From Massilia sp. W12 (GTDB lineage: Bacteria > Pseudomonadota > Gammaproteobacteria > Burkholderiales > Burkholderiaceae_D), in assembly GCF_037300705.1 (NCBI RefSeq), contig NZ_CP147776.1, positions 4,092,001-4,156,000 of the forward strand: 64,000 nucleotides of DNA. Reading direction: 5' to 3'. A program made the translations under genes and the position numbers. Each line of letters starts with the position of its first letter. Positions within the stretch are counted from its first letter, which is position 1. The notes under the pieces are model-generated. The model was given only the letters and a program-made list of their open reading frames with translations, did not search any database and was not told the origin of the DNA. This document shows positions 27,852 to 39,555 of the stretch, piece by piece.

Positions 27852-29267
27852 TCAAATCAGGCGGGAATAAGTAGCCTGGGTGGCCTGGTGTAAAAAGGCG
27901 TCGAATTCCATCGCCACAGCACGCACGAACATGCGTCCGCGCGCAGTGATGCGCAAACCCTGCGCATCGAGCTGGATCAAGTCCATATCCTGATAGCTTT
28001 GCAAGCGCGCCAACTCGGGCGCGAAGTAAGCGCTGAAATCAATTTGCCAGGCTTGGCCGAAGGCGGCGAAATCGAGCGGCCGCGCGCACATGATGTGCTG
28101 AATCACCGTGCGCCGCAGTTTTTCATCGCGACTGAAGTGAAAGCCCTTCTCCACCGGCAGCACGCCGGCGTCGAGCATGGCGTAATACTGCGGCAATTCG
28201 CGTTGCGCCTGCACATAGGCGTCGCCGATCAAACCGATGCTGGATGCGCCCAGGGCCAGCAAATCGCATTCGGCGGAGGTGGTGTAGCCCTGGAAATTAC
28301 GGTGCAGGCGATGGTCGCGCAGGGCCTGACTCAGGCTGTCATCAGGCCGCGCAAAATGATCCAGGCCGATATACACATAGCCGGCTTCGGTCAAGCGGCG
28401 TAAGGATAATAAAAAGATTTGCAAACGCTCTTCCGCCGACGGCAGATCCGCTTCCAGAATGCGGCGTTGCGGCTTGAAGCGTTGCGGCAGGTGCGCGTAG
28501 TTGTAGAGCGCGATGCGGTCTGGCATCAATTCCAGCACCTGCGAAATGGTGGCGTCAAAACTGCCCAGGTTTTGCTTGGGCAAGCCGTAAATCAAATCGA
28601 CATTGATCGAGGAAAAACCATTTTCGCGCGCCGCCTGCATGGCTTCCTGCACCATCGCATACGGTTGAATCCGGTGCACCGCCTGTTGTACGGCGGCATC
28701 AAAATCCTGCACCCCAAAACTGGTGCGGTTAAAACCCAAGGCGGCCAGCTGGGCCATGCTGTTGTGGCTGACGGTGCGCGGGTCGATTTCAATGCCCAGT
28801 TCTGCGCCATCCTCAAAAACAAAGCCGGCGCGCAGGATGTCCATCAACTGCGTCAATTCAGCATTGTTGAGGAAGGTTGGCGTGCCGCCGCCAAAATGCA
28901 ATTGGCGCAAGCTTTGGCCAGCCGGCATATGCTGGCTGGCCAATTGCAATTCACGTTGCAGATAGCGGATATATTCCCCGCCCTGCCCCTTGTTTTTGGT
29001 GATGACTTTGTTGCAGGCGCAGTAATAGCACAGCGAGGCGCAGAACGGGATGTGCACGTAGAGTGAAAGCGGAGCCGCCTGCCCGGCTTCGAGCAATGCC
29101 GCGCGGCGTTTCAACGCCTGATGGTAGTCAAGTGCGCCAAAACTGGCCTGGAAACGATCTGCGCTGGGATAGGAGGTATAACGCGGGCCGGACTTGTTGA
29201 AGCGTCGGATCAGTTCTTCATCAATAATCAATTGCGCAGCATCCTCTGCCGCAAGCCTTGCATTCAT
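27852..29267 (-). CDS. hemN: Oxygen-independent coproporphyrinogen III dehydrogenase
   Basis: 471 residues. The radical-SAM cluster motif CASLCYYC is in the YVHIPFCASLCYYCACNK block, preceded by the HemN-specific GPRYTSYPSADRF, and followed by HFGGGTPT and IEIDPRTV. It makes protoporphyrinogen IX without O2, matching the low-oxygen use of the cbb3 oxidase that needs haem. ATG 29267 has GGAGAAGGT upstream; the longer frame to 29714 is rejected. It overlaps nothing but lies 14 bp from the preceding small gene. Confidence 0.94.
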   Translation of the reverse strand: MNARLAAEDAAQLIIDEELIRRFNKSGPRYTSYPSADRFQASFGALDYHQALKRRAALLEAGQAAPLSLYVHIPFCASLCYYCACNKVITKNKGQGGEYIRYLQRELQLASQHMPAGQSLRQLHFGGGTPTFLNNAELTQLMDILRAGFVFEDGAELGIEIDPRTVSHNSMAQLAALGFNRTSFGVQDFDAAVQQAVHRIQPYAMVQEAMQAARENGFSSINVDLIYGLPKQNLGSFDATISQVLELMPDRIALYNYAHLPQRFKPQRRILEADLPSAEERLQIFLLSLRRLTEAGYVYIGLDHFARPDDSLSQALRDHRLHRNFQGYTTSAECDLLALGASSIGLIGDAYVQAQRELPQYYAMLDAGVLPVEKGFHFSRDEKLRRTVIQHIMCARPLDFAAFGQAWQIDFSAYFAPELARLQSYQDMDLIQLDAQGLRITARGRMFVRAVAMEFDAFLHQATQATYSRLI

Positions 29268-29281
29268 ACCTTCTCCGCCGC

Positions 29282-29551
29282 TCAAGCCGGGCGGGTGCGC
29301 CCGGTCAACATCAGTAATACCGTAATGCTGCTGGCTACTGTTCCCAAAAACCAGAACACCAGGAAGCCCAGCGTATAAAAGCCGAGACTGCTCAGATGAA
29401 TGTGATGGTCCATCAAGATCAGCTCTTCCGGATCGACCATGCTGAATATCACGCCGGACGATACGCAAGCCATCAAGAACGCTGGCCACAACACCACCAT
29501 CAAAACCCGGGCAAAGGGTACGCTCGGTTCCGCCACTTCCAATCTGTTCAT
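29282..29551 (-). CDS. Small membrane protein of the cco operon
   Basis: 89 residues with two hydrophobic helices (FARVLMVVLWPAFLMACVSSGVIF and LGFYTLGFLVFWFLGTVASSI). No named family is recognised. The ATG at 29551 is preferred over 29569 because AAGGAGG is well spaced. Its place between fixH and hemN suggests a role in oxidase assembly or haem supply, which is inference from position. Confidence 0.7.
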   Translation of the reverse strand: MNRLEVAEPSVPFARVLMVVLWPAFLMACVSSGVIFSMVDPEELILMDHHIHLSSLGFYTLGFLVFWFLGTVASSITVLLMLTGRTRPA

Positions 29552-29665
29552 GCTCGCCTCCTTGTTCACGCTGGCCGGGGTGGCTGGCGTGGTTATCCCT
29601 GTTTATTTCAGGGTTATTGTCAAGAGCGAATTTGTATCTTATTTTTACCGGTTTGCCAAGCCGTT

Positions 29666-30205
29666 TTATTTCGCAGCTTGCAATTTCACCTCCGGATCGC
29701 GGCTTGGCTGCCACTGTCCGGTGAGACGCCAGTCGTCATGTTGCAATTTGACGCGCCAGACGTGTTTGCTCTGCCACAGTTGCAAAGGAAGCGCGGCGCG
29801 GTACACGCCGATTTCCGCTTGCCGCAGCGGCAGTTTGAATTGCTGCTCAATCTGATGGCCTTCCAGCCCCACAGACAGCAGTAATTCCATTTTAGGCGGC
29901 GCCTTGACGCCGCCTTCCAATTTCAGCAGGACATCTTTATCGCTCATTGTCAGCAGCGCCCGCATATTGTACAAAGCGGCTTTTTCATCGCGTTTGAGGT
30001 CTTCATCCACGCGCAAACCCCGTTTGTAATAATCGCTTGCGATCAGCTTATCGTCGCTTTGATACGCCAGCACAGCGGTGTAAATCGAGGCGCACACCAC
30101 CAAAAGCGGCCCGCCCAGCACCAGCGCCATCCAGGGTTCGCGGTACCAGCGCTGGCGCGCTGGCGGCGCCGCCAGCGCCGGATCGAGTTGATTGCTTTGT
30201 TGCAT
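29666..30205 (-). CDS. ccoH: FixH/CcoH cbb3 assembly protein
   Basis: 179 residues with one N-terminal membrane helix (WMALVLGGPLLVVCASIYTAVLAY) followed by the FixH signature LIASDYYKRGLRVDEDL and a periplasmic beta domain. FixH is needed for stable cbb3 oxidase assembly with CcoG, CcoI and CcoS. It starts 11 bp after ccoG. Confidence 0.9.
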   Translation of the reverse strand: MQQSNQLDPALAAPPARQRWYREPWMALVLGGPLLVVCASIYTAVLAYQSDDKLIASDYYKRGLRVDEDLKRDEKAALYNMRALLTMSDKDVLLKLEGGVKAPPKMELLLSVGLEGHQIEQQFKLPLRQAEIGVYRAALPLQLWQSKHVWRVKLQHDDWRLTGQWQPSRDPEVKLQAAK

Positions 30206-30216
30206 GCTGTGCTCCT

Positions 30217-31695
<1,479 letters not shown>

Positions 31696-31747
31696 GTGCG
31701 CTTTCCTGTCCGCAAGTGGGCCGGCGGCGGAGGCCGCCGGCTGTGGT

Positions 31748-32728
31748 TTATTTGCCGCCTGTCTTTGCATCCTTCAGATCCTGTGCAATCTTGCCGGCTT
31801 GCTCGGCGTCAATCGTGTTGGACAAGCCCCAGACATAGGCGGTCAGCAGATGAATCTTGGCTGGCGACAGGATTTCTTTGTGCGCCGGCATTTGATTGTC
31901 ACGCCCTTTGGTGATGCTTTCCATGACGTTTTGCAAGCCGCCGCCGTGCAGCCAGACCTTATCGGTCAGATTCGGCGCGCCCATGGCCTGATTACCCTTG
32001 CCATCCGCGCCATGGCAGGCGGCGCAGGCGGCGAACTTGGGTTTGCCCAGCACCGCCTTGATCGGATCATGCGCCGCACCCGACAGCGAAAGCACATAAT
32101 TGGCCACGTTTTGCACGTCAGCATCGCCGCCCAAGGCTGCCGCCATCGCCGGCATTTGACCATGCCGGCCTGCTGTGATGGTCTGCTTGATGGTTTCCGG
32201 CTTGCCGCCATACAACCAATCGGTATCCGCCAGATTCGGGAAACCCTTGCTGCCTTGCGCGTCAGAGCCGTGGCACTGGGCGCAGGAATTCAAGAACATC
32301 CGCTCGCCAATCGCACGCGCTTGCGGGTCTTTGGCTACGCTTGGCACATCCATCGCCATGTATTTATTGAAAATCGGCCCGAATTCTTTTTCCGCCGCCG
32401 CCATTTCAGCTTCGTACTGCGCCTTTGAAGACCAGTTGTAATAGCCGGCATAGCTGCCCAGGGCCGGATACAGAAAGAGATAGGCTGCGCCGAAAATCAA
32501 GGTCAGGTAGAACATGATGCTCCACCAGCGCGGCAAGGGGTTATTGCTCTCTTCCAGATCTTCGTCCCATACGTGACCGGTGGTGCCAGCCGGGAGCGGT
32601 TTGCCGTCCGGCCCCAGCTTGACCTTGACTGTCGATTGCGAACGCAGCAGCAATCCGCAACCGATAACGCCGGCGATCGAAATCACCGTGATCCACAGGC
32701 TCCAGCCTTGATTGAAAAAGTCAGCCAT
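31748..32728 (-). CDS. ccoP: cbb3-type cytochrome oxidase subunit III (dihaem cytochrome c)
   Basis: 326 residues. Two N-terminal membrane helices, the WDEDLEESNNPLPRWW loop, and two c-type haem sites, CAQCH and CAACH, with axial methionines in the GQMPAM and NQMPAH regions. It passes electrons to CcoO/CcoN. Its start overlaps the ccoQ end by 8 bp. ATG 32728 follows AAGGAAATGG. Confidence 0.94.
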   Translation of the reverse strand: MADFFNQGWSLWITVISIAGVIGCGLLLRSQSTVKVKLGPDGKPLPAGTTGHVWDEDLEESNNPLPRWWSIMFYLTLIFGAAYLFLYPALGSYAGYYNWSSKAQYEAEMAAAEKEFGPIFNKYMAMDVPSVAKDPQARAIGERMFLNSCAQCHGSDAQGSKGFPNLADTDWLYGGKPETIKQTITAGRHGQMPAMAAALGGDADVQNVANYVLSLSGAAHDPIKAVLGKPKFAACAACHGADGKGNQAMGAPNLTDKVWLHGGGLQNVMESITKGRDNQMPAHKEILSPAKIHLLTAYVWGLSNTIDAEQAGKIAQDLKDAKTGGK

Positions 32729-32915
32729 GATTATTTTCCATTTCCTTATTGCTCTTAGCCACGTCGCCGGCTTCAGTGCTGCCTTCATCCAGAGGCAAGC
32801 TGCCTAATTGCTCAAAGCGCGTACTGTTTTCCCGGCTGTACGCCCAGTACACGATGCCGCAAAAGACCAGCATGCTCAGTCCGGTAAAGAAAGCGCTCAA
32901 CAGATTGAAGTCCAT
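32721..32915 (-). CDS. ccoQ: cbb3 oxidase subunit CcoQ
   Basis: 64 residues with a single membrane helix (FFTGLSMLVFCGIVYWAYS) typical of CcoQ/FixQ, which stabilises the oxidase. It overlaps ccoP by 8 bp and follows ccoO by 15 bp. Confidence 0.88.
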   Translation of the reverse strand: MDFNLLSAFFTGLSMLVFCGIVYWAYSRENSTRFEQLGSLPLDEGSTEAGDVAKSNKEMENNHG

Positions 32916-32930
32916 TGCATCCTCCGGGGA

Positions 32931-33548
32931 TCAGTATTTGTTGCGAATCGCCGTGCCGAGCACTTGCAGATAAGCGATCAGGGCATCCTGTTCCGTCTTG
33001 CCGCGCAATTCATCCGGGCCTTTGGCGATTTGCTCATCGGTGTAAGGCACGCCCAGGGTCTTCATGGCGCGCAGCTTGACCGTCACATCTTCCGGATTGA
33101 GCTTGGTTTTCGCCAGCCAGGGATAGGACGGCATATTCGATTCCGGCACCACATCGCGCGGATTGTTCAAGTGAATCCGGTGCCATTCATCGCTGTAACG
33201 GCCCCCCACGCGCGCCAGATCCGGGCCGGTGCGCTTGCTGCCCCATTGGAAGGGATGGTCATACACCGATTCGCCCGGCACGGAATAGTGGCCATAGCGC
33301 TCAGTTTCCGCACGCAGCGGGCGCACCATCTGCGAATGGCAGCCGAAGCAGCCTTCACGCAGATAAATATCGCGCCCGGTGAGTTGCAAGGCGGTATAGG
33401 GCTTCACACCCGCCACCGGCTGAGTGGTGGATTTTTGGAAAAACAGGGGCACGATTTCCACCAGGCCGCCAAAGCTGATTGTCACCAGCGTCAGCACCAG
33501 CAGCAGGCCAATGTTTTTTTCCATCAATTCATGAGTGAACTTGCTCAT
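32931..33548 (-). CDS. ccoO: cbb3-type cytochrome oxidase subunit II (monohaem cytochrome c)
   Basis: 205 residues. One N-terminal membrane helix and a single haem c site (CFGCH in [17 protein letters not shown]). Methionine ligand region [11 protein letters not shown]. It is the electron-entry partner of CcoN. ATG 33548 has GAGGAG upstream; ccoN ends 19 bp before it. Confidence 0.94.
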   Translation of the reverse strand: MSKFTHELMEKNIGLLLVLTLVTISFGGLVEIVPLFFQKSTTQPVAGVKPYTALQLTGRDIYLREGCFGCHSQMVRPLRAETERYGHYSVPGESVYDHPFQWGSKRTGPDLARVGGRYSDEWHRIHLNNPRDVVPESNMPSYPWLAKTKLNPEDVTVKLRAMKTLGVPYTDEQIAKGPDELRGKTEQDALIAYLQVLGTAIRNKY

Positions 33549-33567
33549 TTCAGTTTTCTCCTCGCAA

Positions 33568-35013
33568 TCAAGCGTGTGCGTGATGTTGTTGCGGCACCGG
33601 CGGAATCTTTGCATCCGCCGCAGTGGCGCCGGCCACGGTCTTGATCACGTTGTATGCCATTACCAATACCCCGCCCAGGAACAGCGCGCCGCCCATGGTG
33701 CGAATCACGTAATACGGGAAGGTCGCCTTCACCCCTTCGACGAAGGAATAAGTCAGGGCGCCGTCGGCATTGAATGCGCGCCACATCAAACCCTGCATCA
33801 CGCCGGCGATCCACATCGCGGCGATATACAGCACGATGCCGATGGTCGCAGCCCAGAAATGGACTTCAATCAATTTCTTGCTGTACATCTCGGTCTTGCC
33901 GAACATGCGCGGAATCAGGTGATACAGGCAGCCGAAGGAAATCAAGGCCACCCAGCCCAGTGCGCCGGAGTGCACATGGCCAACCGTCCAATCGGTGTAG
34001 TGCGAGAGCGCATTCACCGTCTTGATCGACATCATCGGGCCTTCAAACGTGGCCATACCGTAGAACGACAGGGAGACAATCAGGAAACGCAAAATCGGAT
34101 CGGTGCGCAGTTTGTGCCACACGCCGGAGAGCGTCATGATGCCGTTGATCATGCCGCCCCAGGACGGCGCCAGCAGAATCAGCGAGAACACCATGCCGAT
34201 CGACTGCGCCCAATCCGGCAGCGCGGTGTAATGCAGATGGTGCGGGCCTGCCCACATATAGGTGAACACCAAAGCCCAGAAGTGCACGATGGACAAACGA
34301 TAGGAATAAATCGGCTTGCCGACTTGCTTCGGCACAAAGTAATACATCATGCCCAGAAAGCCTGCAGTCAGGAAGAAGCCCACTGCATTATGGCCATACC
34401 ACCATTGGATCATGGCGTCTTGCACGCCGGCATACATGGAATAGGATTTGAACAGGCCAACCGGAATCGCCATGCTGTTGACAATGTGCAGCACCGCCAC
34501 GGTGGCGATAAAGCCGCCAAAGAACCAGTTGGCGACGTAGATGTGTTCGATTTTGCGCTTGGCCACAGTGCCGAAGAACAGCACAGCGTAAGCCACCCAG
34601 ACCAGGGCGATCAGAATATCGATCGGCCATTCGAGTTCGGCATACTCTTTGCCGGAGGTGTAACCCAGCGGCAGGGTAATGGCGGCGGACACGATCACCA
34701 GTTGCCAGCCCCAGAACACAAAGGCGGCCAGGCCATCGGAAATCAGGCGCACATTACAGGTGCGTTGCACCACATACAGACTGGTGGCCATCAGCGAACA
34801 ACCGCCGAAGGCGAAAATCACCGCATTGGTGTGCAAAGGCCGCAGGCGGCCATAGGTCAACCAGGGAATGTCGAAGTTCAAGGCCGGCCAAGCCAGTTGT
34901 GCCGCAATCAGGACACCGACCGCCATCCCGACCACGCCCCAGACTACCGCCATGATGGCGAACTGCCGCACCACCCGGTAGTTGTAAAAGTTTTCGCTGT
35001 TGGCTTCACTCAT
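33568..35013 (-). CDS. ccoN: cbb3-type cytochrome oxidase subunit I (catalytic)
   Basis: 481 residues, about twelve membrane helices. Haem and copper ligands are visible: H61 in [41 protein letters not shown] and [12 protein letters not shown]. It reduces O2 to water at high affinity and starts the operon ccoNOQP-ccoG-fixH-orf-hemN-orf. In related bacteria it is induced by an FNR/ANR regulator; the upstream region has only an imperfect match (35120-35133, TTGTC-N4-AACAA), too weak to call. Confidence 0.95.
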   Translation of the reverse strand: MSEANSENFYNYRVVRQFAIMAVVWGVVGMAVGVLIAAQLAWPALNFDIPWLTYGRLRPLHTNAVIFAFGGCSLMATSLYVVQRTCNVRLISDGLAAFVFWGWQLVIVSAAITLPLGYTSGKEYAELEWPIDILIALVWVAYAVLFFGTVAKRKIEHIYVANWFFGGFIATVAVLHIVNSMAIPVGLFKSYSMYAGVQDAMIQWWYGHNAVGFFLTAGFLGMMYYFVPKQVGKPIYSYRLSIVHFWALVFTYMWAGPHHLHYTALPDWAQSIGMVFSLILLAPSWGGMINGIMTLSGVWHKLRTDPILRFLIVSLSFYGMATFEGPMMSIKTVNALSHYTDWTVGHVHSGALGWVALISFGCLYHLIPRMFGKTEMYSKKLIEVHFWAATIGIVLYIAAMWIAGVMQGLMWRAFNADGALTYSFVEGVKATFPYYVIRTMGGALFLGGVLVMAYNVIKTVAGATAADAKIPPVPQQHHAHA

Positions 35014-35620
35014 CGCTGTGCTCGATTATCAGTTTGGAATTCCATCGGCCCTTGCCATCTGTTGCGCAGATTTTGGAGGGGTTGAATTACCTCCAAGCAA
35101 GGGGACGCTACAGGCTACATTGTCGGCAAACAACAACAAAATTCCTATCGGCAAGACAGGTTGTCTAGAGCAAAACCTCGATAGTCCGAAAGAACTAGTA
35201 CAACCCCGCCTTTTAAGCGATTGCGCCAAACCCGTTGTCAACTAGGGACGGGTGAATGATTGTTTCTTTTGAGCAACGCTTTCAGCCACCATCGATCTTG
35301 TCGCGCTTTTTGATGCATGCGCCACTTTTACCCGCCGGCATCAGAAAGTTGATGGTGCATTTTTATTATCAGTGCCGCGCTTTATTTTGCCGCATCTTGC
35401 GCCGCAGACCGGCCTGTTCCGGCGGGAGAAGTCTGGGGAATGTGTGGTTCCGGCAACAATGCGCGTAAAGCGTCCAGTCCTGCGTTGCAAGCTTGCAAAA
35501 AACGCAAGGCGGGCGCCGGCTTTTCCGTGTTTGCCCGCCGTGCTTGCGGTATGCTTGGCTGTCCCGATTCGCCACAACGCCAGCCCCGATCCATGCAGGT
35601 CTTGCCAGAGGAGTGAACGC
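35014..35620. other. Divergent region between ccoN and the effector gene
   Basis: About 600 bp without a supportable gene. It should hold the cco promoter and the effector promoter. AT-rich, repetitive CAACAACAA-like sequence lies near 35130. No palindrome with clear FNR or sigma-factor match was found. Confidence 0.4.
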
Positions 35621-37906
35621 ATGCGCAGTGCCGCTCAACCAGCCCCCGCCCCCGCCCCGGCTGCGCCGCTGACAGTGCCGCGCAGCGGCAACCATGAAGC
35701 GGATGCTGATCACATGGCCAGCCTGGCGCTGCGCCAGCGCTCATCGGCGCCGCCATCCGCGCCCGGCGGCTCAGGCGGCGCGCATGCCATGGAATCAGGC
35801 GCGCGCGCTGCGATGGAGATGCGTTTTGGCCACAGCTTTGCCGATATCCGCATTCACACCGGCCCGTCAGCGCATGAGGCCGCTGTGGCGCAAGGCGCGC
35901 TGGCGTATGCGCATGGCAATGCGATCATCTTCGCCAATGGCAGTTATGCGCCCGGCACAGACCGTGGCCGCACATTGCTGGCGCATGAGCTGGCGCACAC
36001 CTTGCAACAGCGCGGCCAAGCCCCCTGCGTGCAGCGCCAGCAAGCGCAGAACTCACAAGTGGTGGATGCCGCCTATCTGCTGTATCTCAATCCGCACGGC
36101 AACAATTTTCAGCGCAGCAGCGGGCGCTACGAACTGTCCAACCATGACATGCCGCACTTGCGGCGCGAACATGGCTTTTACTTTTTGATCGATGGCGCTG
36201 AAATCCGCTTGATCACCCCGCCGGAAGTACGGCGCGCTGCCCCGCGCGGCGCGCCCGGCGGCGGCGTGCTGTTGCCACTCACTCAGGCCGACTATGCCGC
36301 GCTGGCCAGCGCGCCTGACGCCACGGTTGCACGCATCATTCAAAGTCAGCTGGGTTTGCATTTTGCCCGGCTGACACACGCCAGCGGAGGCCGCCATGAT
36401 TTTGCCCATCCGGCGCTGCCAGCCCCGATTACGCGCGCCTTGCAAAGCGGCGGCCATGCCGATGGGGCCGCCGCGCGCCGCCAGGCCGCCGCCGCCGTGC
36501 AGGAAGCGACGCTGTCGCAAAGCGGCGCCAATGCGGATTTGCCGATCCAGGAAATCGGCTGGTCAGACCGCATGTCGCAGCAGCAGATTTTGCAAAACAC
36601 CTCCGCCGGCGCGCGCGCGGAATGGTATGTCAGCAAACTGGGACGCTATCAAGCGCAAATGTACGAAAGCGCACAGCGTCACCATATTCCGCTGCAATTA
36701 CTGGCGGTGGTGATTCTGAATGAATTGGGCGATATCAATATCTTGGATGTGGCGCAATCCGGAGAGGAAGCACAATCGGGTTCGCTGGGCATCGCACAAA
36801 TCCAGGTTGCCACTGCCGATGCGGAAAATCTGGTCGATGTCAGCACTGAACAGGCCGCCGCCGCTTACCGCGAACTGCGCGTGCGTCATCACCACAATCA
36901 GCTTTACCTCACACAGGAAGCCCGGCAACGCGCAATTCAGGCGGAATATGCGCGCAACTTGACGCCATACGAACTTGGCATAGGCCGGCGGCGCCGCATT
37001 GGCCGGCAATTGCAGGCGCCGCAAGTTGCGATAGAAGCGGCGGCGCGCGAAATCGCCTATCTTCTGGGGCGCATGGTGAATAATCAACATTCACCATGGC
37101 AGCGCCAATTCAATTTCCGCGCCGGCAGCATATCCGGCGAAGCGATTTACAACCACATCGGCGCACCGCGCAGCTCGCAGGAAGAGCGCGAAGGCATGCT
37201 GGCCATGCTGACCTCGGGCGCTTACAACTCGCCGCATGTGATCGACTCGCCGGCGCAGCAGGGTTTCCGCAATGCCCGCATACACGGCGGCAATGCGCGC
37301 CTGCATGCGATTCAGCTGTATCGCCTGGGACTGTTTCATACGCGTGGCGCGGCGGCGCAAGTCAATCGGCAGGCCAACCGCGCAACAAGGTCCAACCGCG
37401 CCGCGCAGGCGGCCAATGCGCCGGCGGCGCCGATCAGCGGCATGTATTTTGATGGCGCCCGTCTGACCCTGTTTGGCGGCGCGGGGCCGGCGTCGTTTGC
37501 CGCCGTTTCCGGCGTGCGGGCGCATAATCCGCATAACCGCGACCACCGCAATCACACCGGCCCCGACTCGCAAAACCTGCCCGATATCGGCCCGCTTCCG
37601 GAGGGCGAATACTATATCAACCCGCCGGAGGTCGAGAACAGCGGCTTTAACAGCACGGTATGGGGCCCTCTGCGCACCCGCATCCACGAATCGATTTCGA
37701 CCGGCCTGACGCGCCGCTTCTACAGCCAGCGCAGCGGCGGTTTTTTCCTGCATGAAGATGTGCGGCAAGACGGCACCGCCGGCTGCATCGGTTTGCAACG
37801 GCGCGCCGACACACTGCAGGTGTTTGCCCGCTTGGCCGCCAGTCCGCTGCAAATCCCGCTGGAGGTCAGATATCCCCGCATCCACAGTCCGCAACACATT
37901 CGATAA
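35621..37906 (+). CDS. DUF4157 / transglycosylase-like / L,D-transpeptidase-like effector candidate
   Basis: 761 residues, no signal peptide. Residues about 58-133 are DUF4157 with the zinc motif HELAH (122-126), the module that marks many contractile-injection and polymorphic toxins. Residues about 345-405 look like a lytic transglycosylase: LLAVVILNELGD with E368 as the possible acid, then SGSLGIAQIQVATA. Residues about 605-755 resemble the DUF2778/Tlde1 L,D-transpeptidase fold, with GGFFLHED (H711) and DGTAGCIGL (C722). Both C-terminal modules would act on peptidoglycan. Upstream lies a His/Arg-rich region of unknown type. ATG 35621 has AGAGGAG at good spacing. No injection-system or immunity gene is recognised nearby. 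Confidence 0.75.
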   Translation: MRSAAQPAPAPAPAAPLTVPRSGNHEADADHMASLALRQRSSAPPSAPGGSGGAHAMESGARAAMEMRFGHSFADIRIHTGPSAHEAAVAQGALAYAHGNAIIFANGSYAPGTDRGRTLLAHELAHTLQQRGQAPCVQRQQAQNSQVVDAAYLLYLNPHGNNFQRSSGRYELSNHDMPHLRREHGFYFLIDGAEIRLITPPEVRRAAPRGAPGGGVLLPLTQADYAALASAPDATVARIIQSQLGLHFARLTHASGGRHDFAHPALPAPITRALQSGGHADGAAARRQAAAAVQEATLSQSGANADLPIQEIGWSDRMSQQQILQNTSAGARAEWYVSKLGRYQAQMYESAQRHHIPLQLLAVVILNELGDINILDVAQSGEEAQSGSLGIAQIQVATADAENLVDVSTEQAAAAYRELRVRHHHNQLYLTQEARQRAIQAEYARNLTPYELGIGRRRRIGRQLQAPQVAIEAAAREIAYLLGRMVNNQHSPWQRQFNFRAGSISGEAIYNHIGAPRSSQEEREGMLAMLTSGAYNSPHVIDSPAQQGFRNARIHGGNARLHAIQLYRLGLFHTRGAAAQVNRQANRATRSNRAAQAANAPAAPISGMYFDGARLTLFGGAGPASFAAVSGVRAHNPHNRDHRNHTGPDSQNLPDIGPLPEGEYYINPPEVENSGFNSTVWGPLRTRIHESISTGLTRRFYSQRSGGFFLHEDVRQDGTAGCIGLQRRADTLQVFARLAASPLQIPLEVRYPRIHSPQHIR

Positions 37907-37916
37907 CCATGGCGCT

Positions 37917-39278
37917 ATGAAGAAAAGACAAACTCTGCACATGCTGGCTTGCCTGCTGCTGGCCGGCAGCCATCCCGCTGCGGCCAAGCCCGCCCCGCGC
38001 AAAAAACGCATTCTGGTGCTCGGCGCCGGCCTGGCCGGGCTGGCCGCCGCACGCACATTACAGGCGCAGGGGCACGAGGTGCTGGTATTGGAGGCGCGCC
38101 AAAGAATCGGCGGGCGCATCTGGACCAGCAATAAATGGCCCGATTTGCCGCTGGATCTGGGCGCCAGCTGGATTCATGGCGTACAAGGCAATCCTTTAAG
38201 TGCGCTGGCCGATCAAATCCAGGCCAAACGGCTCGCCACCAGCTATCAGCGGGCCATCACTTACAACAGCGATGGCCGCGAATTAAACGAAAAAGATCAA
38301 GCGCTGCTGGAAGCATTGCGAGATCAGGTGTTTGCCTTGCTGGAGCAGGCGCAAGACCGGGACAACGATGTTTCCCTGCGGCGCGCGCTGGCGTCTTTGC
38401 AAAAAAAGTTCGCCCCGGATGCACTGGAAAACCGCTTCATCAATTTCATTCTCAACAGTGAAATCGAACAGGAATATGGCGGCAGCGCTGAGCAGCTGTC
38501 CACCGCCTGGTATGACAGCGCGCAGGAATTCGGCGGCGGCGATGTGCTGTTCGCACAGGGTTTTCAGCTGATTACGCAAATGCTGGCGCAAAATTTGCGG
38601 ATTGAATTGGAACAGCAGGTGGAAGAAATCGCCTGGCGGCAAACGCCTATGCGCGTACGCACACAGCGCGGCGAATTTCACGCGGACCAAGTGCTGCTCA
38701 CCTTCCCGCTCGGCGTGTTGCAGGCGCAGCCGCAACTGTTTTCCCCCGCCCTGCCGGAACCAAAACGCAAGGCGATCCAGCAACTTGGCATGGGCGTTCT
38801 CAACAAATGTTATCTGCGCTTTGCCGAGGCGTTCTGGCCGGACGATGTCGATTGGCTGGAATACATTCCCGCCGCCCATGGCGAATGGGTGGAATGGGTC
38901 AGCTTTTTGCGCGCCGCCAAACAGCCGGTTTTGCTGGGTTTCAACGCAGCCGCGCGCGGACGTGAAATCGAACAATGGACGGATCAGGCGATTGTGAATA
39001 GCGCGATGCAAAGCCTGCGCACGATTTTCGGCCCGCACATCCCGCAGCCGCTGGACTGGCAAATCACCCGCTGGGCCGCCGATCCATATGCGCGCGGCGC
39101 GTATTCTTACAATGCCCTGGGCAGCACGCCCGGCATGCGCAAAACACTGGCGGCGCCGCTTGAAAAACGTCTGTTTTTCGCCGGCGAAGCGAGCGAGCAG
39201 CAATACTTCGGCACCGCGCATGGCGCTTATTTATCCGGCTTGCGCGCAGCGCGCGAAATGCTTGGGCATGAAGGGTGA
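37917..39278 (+). CDS. Exported flavin amine oxidase (polyamine-oxidase-like)
   Basis: 453 residues. A signal peptide (MKKRQTLHMLACLLLAGSHP) precedes an amine-oxidase flavoprotein: dinucleotide fold ILVLGAGLAGLAAARTL, GGRIWTS, LGASWIHG, and the C-terminal FAD block RLFFAGEASEQQYFGTAHGAYLSG. It oxidises an amine with O2, giving an aldehyde and H2O2. ATG 37917 begins the signal peptide, 10 bp after the effector stop, so it is probably cotranscribed with it. No ribosome site is obvious, which suggests coupling. Confidence 0.87.
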   Translation: MKKRQTLHMLACLLLAGSHPAAAKPAPRKKRILVLGAGLAGLAAARTLQAQGHEVLVLEARQRIGGRIWTSNKWPDLPLDLGASWIHGVQGNPLSALADQIQAKRLATSYQRAITYNSDGRELNEKDQALLEALRDQVFALLEQAQDRDNDVSLRRALASLQKKFAPDALENRFINFILNSEIEQEYGGSAEQLSTAWYDSAQEFGGGDVLFAQGFQLITQMLAQNLRIELEQQVEEIAWRQTPMRVRTQRGEFHADQVLLTFPLGVLQAQPQLFSPALPEPKRKAIQQLGMGVLNKCYLRFAEAFWPDDVDWLEYIPAAHGEWVEWVSFLRAAKQPVLLGFNAAARGREIEQWTDQAIVNSAMQSLRTIFGPHIPQPLDWQITRWAADPYARGAYSYNALGSTPGMRKTLAAPLEKRLFFAGEASEQQYFGTAHGAYLSGLRAAREMLGHEG

Positions 39279-39285
39279 AGGTGTC

Positions 39286-39555
39286 ATGGCAGGCATGCTG
39301 GAAGCGCATGCGTTTTGTGATTTGCCAGTTGCGACACTGGTATTTTACGAGGTCGAACGGGCAGCCCGTATGAGCGGCGCCTCTTATCGTTTATTACTGG
39401 CATTTCGCAAATGGGCGGAGAGTCGTCAAGCTGTGGAGTTGAATGTTGGCATTAGCAGCGGCTTGGCGTTGAGAAGAATGGATCGTTTTTTGAAGCGCCT
39501 ATGGTTTAAAATTACCGGTGGAAACTACAGTTTGATGTTGAACGGAGGTGTGTGA
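39286..39555 (+). pseudogene. N-terminally truncated GNAT acetyltransferase relic
   Basis: 89 residues from ATG 39286. The end ELNVGISSGLALRRMDRFLK...ITGGNYSLML matches the last part of GNAT acetyltransferases, but the acetyl-CoA-binding motif upstream is missing, and a complete GNAT of this type is about twice as long. GAAGG precedes the ATG, so a short product could still be made. It lies 7 bp after the amine oxidase and overlaps the next gene by one base. Confidence 0.5.

Noticed and set aside
35120-35133. FNR/ANR-like box TTGTC-N4-AACAA upstream of ccoN
   Set aside because: The outer bases fit, but several inner positions differ from the consensus, so it cannot be called.
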